A DNA stretch of 9,581 bases from Deltaproteobacteria bacterium. GTDB lineage: Bacteria; Desulfobacterota; Desulfobaccia; Desulfobaccales; 0-14-0-80-60-11. A model generated the notes under the pieces. It saw nothing but the letters and a program-made list of their open reading frames with translations, ran no database searches and had not been told where the DNA came from. Positions within the stretch are counted from its first letter, which is position 1. Each line of letters opens with the position of its first letter. The position numbers were made by a program, and so were the translations under genes. Location of the stretch: assembly GCA_021817645.1 (NCBI GenBank), contig JAKAGH010000109.1, positions 1-9,581 on the forward strand, in the 5' to 3' direction. Positions 5,902-9,581 of this stretch are shown piece after piece.

Positions 5902-5940
5902 CCCGGGGAGATCCTATACTGCGTTCAGGATGACAGAAAA
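5902..5940. repeat. possible remnant of a dispersed 'TTCAGGATGACAG' repeat
   Basis: GGAGATCCTATACTGCGTTC followed by AGGATGACAGAAAA resembles the GAGATCCTTCGCTxCGxTCAGGATGACAG sequence scattered through intergenic regions of many bacterial genomes. Only the pattern, not a second copy, is visible here. It sits directly after the nested palindrome and about 35 nt from the TPR gene's stop codon. Confidence 0.3.
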
Positions 5941-5974
5941 AGAGGTTTAAGAATGGCTGATAGACTTTCTTAAT

Positions 5975-7069
5975 TCATCTGGGCAGCAAATCCTGGGCGA
6001 TATAATGGAATAAAGTGCGGGCCAGATGCAGGTCCATGGTGCTGAGGATTTCATATTCTTCCAGGGCCCCGGTTTTAACGCCCTGGCGGAGAAAGGCGCA
6101 TCCCAGGGAAAAGTGCGCCCGGGCGTAATCCGGCTTAAGGCGGATGGCGGTGTGCAGGGAGTCCACCGCTTCGTCATAGCGCTCCAACTGGGTCAAGGCT
6201 TCTCCCTGGCCGGTATAGGCCTCATAAAAGTCGGGGTTGAGGCGGGTAGCCAGCTTGTAAGCCAACACCGCGTCAGGGTATTGGCCCGTGCAGGCATAAA
6301 AAACCCCAAGGCCGTAATGGACCTCGGGCCAATCCGGTTGCAGGCGCAGGGCCTCCCGGCAGGCCGCCAGGCCCTTTTCGTATTGGCCCAGGTTGCTGTA
6401 AGCCGCGGCCAGTTCCAGATAGGCTCCGCCGTTTAAAGGATTAAGCCGGACGGCCTGGGTCAGGGCCTCCACCGCTTCTTGATACTTCCCCAGGTAGTTG
6501 TCAGCCTGCCCCAGGCCCAACTGGGCCTCGGCGCTTTGGGGGTTGAGCTGGACCGCCCGGCGGTAGGCGGCCGCGGCTTCCGAATAATTTTTCAGCAGGA
6601 GGTGAGCGCTTCCCAGCAGGGTGTGGCCCTCCACATTATTTTCTTTAAGGCGCAGGCCGCGATGCAAGACTTCAATGGCATCCTCAGGCCGGTCCATGAG
6701 GATATAGGTCCCGCCCAGACCCAGGTGGGCTTCGGCAAAATCGGCCTTAAACAGTATGGCCTGCTTAAAGGTCTTGACCGCGTCCTGGTAACGGCCCAGC
6801 TTGAGGTAAGCCTGGCCCAGCTGAAAATGCAGACCGGCGTCTTCTGGTTTAAGAAAGACCAGTTGTTTTAGGGTCTTGGCCGCTTTGCCATATTTTTTCG
6901 CCCGCAGGAGTTCCTGGGCAATGCCGGTAAGCTCCCGGGTCATCTCTGCGGTACTGAAGCTGAGAGCCGGTTTTCCCGGCCCCGGGGGGGTGTTCTGGCC
7001 CCAGGCCGGCGTACCCCCAAGGATCAGAACCAAAACTGCGGCGCCGGACAGGGCGAGTTTCGTAACCAT
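5975..7069 (-). CDS. exported protein of nine tandem TPRs
   Basis: A 364-residue protein that is almost wholly tetratricopeptide repeat. A signal peptide (about 1-24: KLALSGAAVLVLILGGTPAWG, cleavage near AWG/Q) sends it across the inner membrane. A Pro/Gly-rich spacer follows, then nine contiguous 34-residue repeats from about 44 to 349 with no spacers. Each shows the W/LG-x-Y...Y-x-x-A...P pattern (for example LGQAYLKLGRYQDAVKTFKQ). The ninth is degenerate. Such a solenoid is a protein-binding scaffold, and a periplasmic adaptor role in assembly or export is plausible; the partner is unknown. I chose the ATG at 7067-7069, which has GAGGAG just upstream, though closer than usual. A TTG at 7076-7078 would add three residues (367 aa) but has no Shine-Dalgarno. 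No neighbouring gene suggests a specific complex. Confidence 0.85.
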   Translation of the reverse strand: MVTKLALSGAAVLVLILGGTPAWGQNTPPGPGKPALSFSTAEMTRELTGIAQELLRAKKYGKAAKTLKQLVFLKPEDAGLHFQLGQAYLKLGRYQDAVKTFKQAILFKADFAEAHLGLGGTYILMDRPEDAIEVLHRGLRLKENNVEGHTLLGSAHLLLKNYSEAAAAYRRAVQLNPQSAEAQLGLGQADNYLGKYQEAVEALTQAVRLNPLNGGAYLELAAAYSNLGQYEKGLAACREALRLQPDWPEVHYGLGVFYACTGQYPDAVLAYKLATRLNPDFYEAYTGQGEALTQLERYDEAVDSLHTAIRLKPDYARAHFSLGCAFLRQGVKTGALEEYEILSTMDLHLARTLFHYIAQDLLPR

Positions 7070-7104
7070 TCTCCTCAAGTGATATAAGACGAATTGCGAG
7101 CCTA

Positions 7105-7122
7105 AAAGGGCTTAATCCCTTT
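7105..7122 (-). terminator. weak hairpin after the toxin-antitoxin operon
   Basis: AAAGGG (7105-7110) and CCCTTT (7117-7122) form a perfect 6-bp stem with a 6-nt loop, 66 nt beyond the toxin stop codon on the minus strand and ahead of the TPR gene. Only a few T residues follow, so it would be a weak terminator at best. Confidence 0.3.
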
Positions 7123-7187
7123 GGCCAGGTCCGATTTCCCTATCCCGGAAATAACGTCGGGGGACACCAGGGGTCAATCTTGCCTGG

Positions 7188-7445
7188 CTAAGGGGTGCGC
7201 AAAATATCGTGGGTGCCTATCCTTCTGAGGAGGCACGTGTCCTCCTCCATCTGGAAGGTAAACCGGTACCCCTTGGTGATCCTTCCCTCCCAGATATTTC
7301 TCGGGTCTTGCATTTTTTTAATGTTAAGGGATGGATGGCGCGGATTGCCCAGAAAAAGCTTGAGTTTTTGATCCACTGTTTTTTGCAGAGGCTCCGGCAG
7401 GCCTTGGTAATCCCTGATGAAACTATAAGTGAAAAAAAGCTTCAT
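7188..7445 (-). CDS. RelE/ParE-family toxin of a type II toxin-antitoxin pair
   Basis: An 85-residue protein with the compact RelE/ParE fold. The N-terminal strand and helices (KLFFTYSFIRDYQGLPEPLQ) are followed by HPSLNIKKM (37-45), WEGRITKGYRFTF (52-64) and LRRIGTHDIL (73-82), the hallmarks of RelE-type mRNA interferases and related toxins. R54, R61 and H79 are candidates for the active site, but I cannot tell a ribosome-dependent RNase from a gyrase poison. The length is typical, and the reading frame and motifs look intact, so it should be active. Its ATG overlaps the antitoxin TGA in an ATGA at 7442-7445, so translation is probably coupled, which keeps antitoxin in excess. Confidence 0.85.
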   Translation of the reverse strand: MKLFFTYSFIRDYQGLPEPLQKTVDQKLKLFLGNPRHPSLNIKKMQDPRNIWEGRITKGYRFTFQMEEDTCLLRRIGTHDILRTP

Positions 7446-7726
7446 ACCTTAGTGGTTTTTAAAGCTTTTAAAGAGTCTTTAATATTTTCGAAGGGACCTG
7501 CGACCTTGCCTGCGGCCAGGTCTTGATCTGCTTCCGCCTCTTTTCCTTGCCACTCTTTGGTGAAAAAATATTCCTGGTCGGGGTGGACTAATTTTACCGG
7601 CTTGATTACCAAGGTCTCGTCTTGGATACCCACTTCCAAGTAATCTCCGACGGCAAGTCGAAAGAATTTCCTCAAGCTCTGGGGTATAGTGATCTGATAG
7701 TTCCTCTTTACTCTTACCAGTTCCAT
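7442..7726 (-). CDS. AbrB/MazE/SpoVT-family antitoxin
   Basis: A 94-residue protein whose N-terminal half (about 1-45) is a swapped-hairpin AbrB DNA-binding domain. MELVRVKRNYQITIPQSLRK is followed by VGDYLEVGIQDETLVIKPVK. The C-terminal half (about 48-94, DQEYFFTKEWQGKEAEADQD and on, then SLKALK) is acidic then basic and helical, as in toxin-neutralising tails of RelB/Phd-like antitoxins. It should neutralise the co-encoded RelE-type toxin and autorepress the operon. The start at 7724-7726 is set by AGGAGG (7732-7737) with a 5-nt spacer. An upstream in-frame ATG at 7781-7783 would add 19 residues but lacks such a site and falls in the operator region. Confidence 0.87.
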   Translation of the reverse strand: MELVRVKRNYQITIPQSLRKFFRLAVGDYLEVGIQDETLVIKPVKLVHPDQEYFFTKEWQGKEAEADQDLAAGKVAGPFENIKDSLKALKTTKV

Positions 7727-7731
7727 GCTGG

Positions 7732-7737
7732 CCTCCT
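7732..7737 (-). promoter_or_regulatory. ribosome binding site fixing the antitoxin start
   Basis: A perfect AGGAGG on the minus strand lies five nucleotides before the ATG at 7724-7726. It rules out the upstream ATG at 7781-7783 as the main start. Confidence 0.75.
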
Positions 7738-7764
7738 GGACTTCATGGCCCAATTCAGAATTTC

Positions 7765-7808
7765 GATAAATGATAAATTCCAAAAATAAGAAATTATAAA
7801 TTTTATAA
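7765..7808. promoter_or_regulatory. operator-like repeats of the toxin-antitoxin operon
   Basis: Between the promoter and the antitoxin gene lie a perfect inverted repeat, TTATAAA-T-TTTATAA (7794-7808), and a tandem GATAAAT pair (7765-7771 and 7772-7778). The inverted repeat covers the first transcribed bases, where binding by the AbrB-type antitoxin would block transcription. The region is much more AT-rich than the flanking genes, so short repeats arise more readily by chance. Confidence 0.45.
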
Positions 7809-7817
7809 ACTCTAGAG

Positions 7818-7857
7818 ACGATACCACAGCAGGAAATTTTGTCAAATTTTAAAATCT
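7818..7857 (-). promoter_or_regulatory. sigma-70 promoter of the toxin-antitoxin operon
   Basis: On the minus strand a perfect TTGACA (7840-7845), a 16-nt spacer and TATCGT (7818-7823; 4 of 6) form the core. An A+T-only tract (about 7846-7854) just upstream resembles an UP element. Transcription would start near 7811, giving a leader of about 85 nt. Confidence 0.65.
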
Positions 7858-7860
7858 TAG

Positions 7861-7909
7861 CCTGGAAAGGCAGAAATCAGGAGAGCCGTTAATTTCTGGG
7901 TCATCCAGG
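7861..7909 (+). other. two-stage stem-loop upstream of the WecG/TagA gene
   Basis: CCTGGA (7861-7866) pairs with TCCAGG (7904-7909), and inside it CAGAAAT (7871-7877) pairs with ATTTCTG (7892-7898). Internal loops of 4 and 5 nt separate the helices and a 14-nt loop caps them. It lies in the 197-bp gap between the toxin-antitoxin promoter and the glycosyltransferase gene. I matched it to no known riboswitch. Confidence 0.35.
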
Positions 7910-7990
7910 TCCGTTGCTGCCCCGAGCTGGCTGGATAATGATTTTTAATTCCCTTGCCGATAGATTTTCCATATATTAAAGGCAATTTTT

Positions 7991-8019
7991 CCGCGGCAGC
8001 GTTAGCGGTTGCTGCGCGG
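7991..8019 (+). other. strong GC-rich leader hairpin before the WecG/TagA gene
   Basis: CCGC (7991-7994) plus GCAGC (7996-8000) pair perfectly with GCTGC (8011-8015) plus GCGG (8016-8019), leaving one bulged G and a 10-nt loop. It ends 15 nt before the GAGGG ribosome binding site (8035-8039). No clean T-run follows, so a leader structure is likelier than a terminator. Confidence 0.45.
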
Positions 8020-8042
8020 CAAGCATTTTCCCCCGAGGGCCA

Positions 8043-8807
8043 ATGGCCGCGAAGCATGATAAAATAGTGAACATCCTGGGAGTGCCGGTGGCGGTTCTGG
8101 ATATGGACTCCCTGGTGGCGCTTTTGGAGGAAATGATTTCTGCCCCCGGCTGCGCCACGGCCTACGGAGTAAATGCCCATTCTTTGAATCTGACCTGCCA
8201 ATACCAGGATTTTCTGAAGGCATTACTGGGGGCCGACCTCATCTATGCGGACGGAGCTTCGCTGCTCCTGGCTGCCCGGGTTTTGGGGGGATATCTCCCG
8301 GAAAAGCTGACCACCACGGATATCTGGCCCCGGCTTTGCCCTCTGGCCGTGGCTCGGGGTTACCGTTACTTTTTTCTGGGGGGCGAACCCGGATTGGCCG
8401 AAAGGGCCCGGGACCGGGCCCTGAAGGAATATCCCGGACTACAGATCGTCGGCACCTATCATGGCTACTTTGATCTGGATGATGACGGCCCGGTGGCCCG
8501 CATCAACGCGGCCGCGCCCCACATCCTCTGGGTGGGGATGGGAGAACCCCGGCAGGCGCTGTGGGTCGAGACCTGGCGCCAACATTTGCAGGCCCAGCTG
8601 ATTCTTACCTGCGGCGGCATGTTCAAGATTGTTGCCGGGGAACTGGAGCGCGTGCCCCATAAATGGCGGCAGCGAGGCTGGGAATGGTTATACCGCCTCT
8701 GGCAGGAGCCCGCGACCTGGCGGCGCTATCTGCTGGGCCTGCCCGCTTTTGGATTGCGGGTGCTGGCCTCCCGGTTCCTGAAGCCGGGAGGCGTTCCCCT
8801 TGAGTAG
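8043..8807 (+). CDS. WecG/TagA/CpsF-family glycosyltransferase
   Basis: A 254-residue GT26 enzyme that transfers a sugar, typically a ManNAc-type residue, from a UDP donor to an undecaprenyl-diphosphate-linked sugar at the cytoplasmic face of the membrane. Family landmarks appear in order: YGVNAHSLN (41-49), ADLIYADGASLL (64-75) with the presumed catalytic Asp at 70, YFFLGGEPG (109-117), VGTYHGYF (136-143), WVGMGEPRQALWV (163-175), CGGMFKIVAGELERVPHKWR (190-209) and WEWLYRLWQEP..WRRYL (213-230). The basic, aromatic C-terminus is the membrane-contacting tail typical of TagA relatives. Length is normal. The ATG has GAGGG close upstream. It probably belongs to exopolysaccharide or O-antigen-type synthesis with the glycosyltransferase that follows; which of wecG, tagA or cpsF it matches cannot be decided here. 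Confidence 0.92.
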   Translation: MAAKHDKIVNILGVPVAVLDMDSLVALLEEMISAPGCATAYGVNAHSLNLTCQYQDFLKALLGADLIYADGASLLLAARVLGGYLPEKLTTTDIWPRLCPLAVARGYRYFFLGGEPGLAERARDRALKEYPGLQIVGTYHGYFDLDDDGPVARINAAAPHILWVGMGEPRQALWVETWRQHLQAQLILTCGGMFKIVAGELERVPHKWRQRGWEWLYRLWQEPATWRRYLLGLPAFGLRVLASRFLKPGGVPLE

Positions 8808-8891
8808 GCCCCGGCCGGTAAATCCTGAGCCTGCGTCCCTGGAGCCACAAAATAAAGGTTCTTGCCGGGCTTGCCCTTGCAACTTCCGGAA

Positions 8892-8920
8892 TTGACGTGG
8901 TAACATTCTTTGCGTATCGC
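8892..8920 (+). promoter_or_regulatory. candidate promoter for the downstream glycosyltransferase
   Basis: TTGACG (8892-8897; 5 of 6) is followed after 17 nt by TATCGC (8915-8920; 3 of 6). It lies in the 221-nt gap between the two glycosyltransferase genes, which has no visible terminator. A second weak candidate, TTGAGC with TAAATA, occurs further down at about 8936-8963, where ATTGAGC is repeated directly (8935-8941, 8951-8957). Confidence 0.35.
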
Positions 8921-9028
8921 GGGTTTCCGTCGTTATTGAGCAAATTGGTCATTGAGCTAAATATTGGCTCGACCTGATAACCAGGCCATGAACAAATGCT
9001 GTCTGCCCCGATTCTTCTTGGTTGATAA

Positions 9029-9581
9029 ATGCGGGACCCTTCTGTGAATCTCCTGCCCAGAATCTCAGTAGTCTGCCCCACCTATAATTCCGCGGAATTT
9101 GTTCTGGATACTTTAGCTACCATCGTGGCGCAATCGCTGCCGCCTGCCGAGTTAGTGGTGTCAGACGACGGGTCCACTGATGATACCGTGGACAAAATTG
9201 CAAGGTTTTTGTCGAACAGTCCCCATAATTTCCCCTATCGCCTCCTCAGGAATCCGCATCGGGGGGTCTCAGCCACCCGCAATGCCGGGATCATGGCGGC
9301 CTCAGAAGAATGGATCGCCTTCCTTGATTCAGATGATTTGTGGGTGCCGTCAAAGTTATTAAGAGTATCCGAGGTTATTCAAAGATACCCTGAGGTTAAT
9401 TTTGTTTACCACAACCAGGAGCGGTGTACCCCTGATGGCCAGGTAGGCCTGTTCGATCATCAAGCCAAATATCATCCTAATATTCCGCTAATTGACCAAT
9501 TGTTTAAGATGAATATTTTTGCCACTTCAGCGATAACTTGCAAAAAAGAAATACTTATACAAGGAGGATTATTTAATAGCA
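9029..9581 (+). CDS. family 2 (GT-A) glycosyltransferase, C-terminus off window
   Basis: The open frame from the ATG at 9029-9031 runs to the window end without a stop (184 residues seen). The N-terminal GT-A nucleotide-sugar-binding domain is intact: ISVVCPTYNSAEFV (12-25), ELVVSDDGSTDDT (41-53), NPHRGVSATRNAGI (75-88) and the metal-binding FLDSDDLW (98-105). This is the pattern of inverting GT2 enzymes that build polysaccharides from UDP- or dTDP-sugars; the acceptor cannot be told. No clear Shine-Dalgarno precedes the ATG; a GTG at 9044-9046 is an alternative start. Base composition is more AT-rich towards the end than in the preceding genes, as is common in surface-polysaccharide loci. 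It probably continues the locus opened by the WecG/TagA-type gene. Confidence 0.9.
   Translation, partial: MRDPSVNLLPRISVVCPTYNSAEFVLDTLATIVAQSLPPAELVVSDDGSTDDTVDKIARFLSNSPHNFPYRLLRNPHRGVSATRNAGIMAASEEWIAFLDSDDLWVPSKLLRVSEVIQRYPEVNFVYHNQERCTPDGQVGLFDHQAKYHPNIPLIDQLFKMNIFATSAITCKKEILIQGGLFNS

Noticed and set aside
7163..7176. 14-nt sequence matching 1796-1809 inverted with one mismatch (TGACCCCTGGT.TC)
   Set aside because: Several such near-matches are expected by chance between both strands of a 9.6-kb window, so it is not evidence for a repeat family.
7878..7935. Possible c-di-GMP (GEMM) riboswitch because of CCGAGCTGGC
   Set aside because: The other conserved GEMM blocks, such as the GNRA-type loop and GCAAAGCC segment, are absent.
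7857..8201. Minus-strand open frames over the WecG/TagA leader
   Set aside because: They run antisense into a well-supported glycosyltransferase, and the leader is better explained by hairpins. No start signal was seen.

Overview
The window is a compact bacterial stretch, fairly GC-rich in most genes, with proteins that look like those of anaerobic Desulfobacterota (the former Deltaproteobacteria). The pointers are a flavodiiron protein of the FprA type, a MenA/UbiA-like membrane protein, a large periplasmic TPR protein and the overall codon use. The assignment is an inference from protein style; no rRNA or other phylogenetic marker is present.

Region 1 (1-2810, minus strand). The window opens inside a secreted protein of unknown function with a clear signal peptide and a strong ribosome binding site; its C-terminus lies off the left edge. 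Upstream come an A-type flavoprotein (diiron beta-lactamase domain plus flavodoxin, O2/NO detoxification) and a CbpA-type J-domain co-chaperone. The latter has a near-consensus sigma-70 promoter only about 10 nt from its start codon. The two may be co-transcribed as a stress-protection pair, with an inverted repeat in the 104-nt gap.

Region 2 (2811-5690). A small two-helix membrane protein with a charged coiled-coil tail is the only plus-strand gene here. It runs head-on into birA (biotin ligase/repressor), and the two coding regions overlap by 20 bp in a GAA/AAG triplet tract. birA follows a small membrane protein with a 12-nt gap, probably as one unit. Next is a UbiA-superfamily membrane protein in which both Asp-rich catalytic motifs appear degraded.

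Region 3 (5619-5974). This non-coding stretch holds a GC-rich nested palindrome of MITE type, a small hairpin and a probable remnant of a common dispersed repeat.

Region 4 (5975-7845, minus strand). An exported protein made almost entirely of nine 34-residue TPRs is followed by a type II toxin-antitoxin pair. That pair joins an AbrB/MazE-type antitoxin to a RelE/ParE-type toxin, with an ATGA overlap, a good promoter and AT-rich operator-like repeats.

Region 5 (7846-9581, plus strand). A leader with two hairpins precedes a WecG/TagA/CpsF glycosyltransferase. A family 2 glycosyltransferase follows and runs off the right edge. Together they look like the start of a cell-surface polysaccharide locus.

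No RNA genes, CRISPR arrays, transposase genes or complete insertion sequences were seen. Nothing in the window amounts to a clear new multi-gene system. The best leads are the UbiA-like protein without its metal-binding motifs, the AbrB-RelE pair with its operator region, and the nested palindrome.
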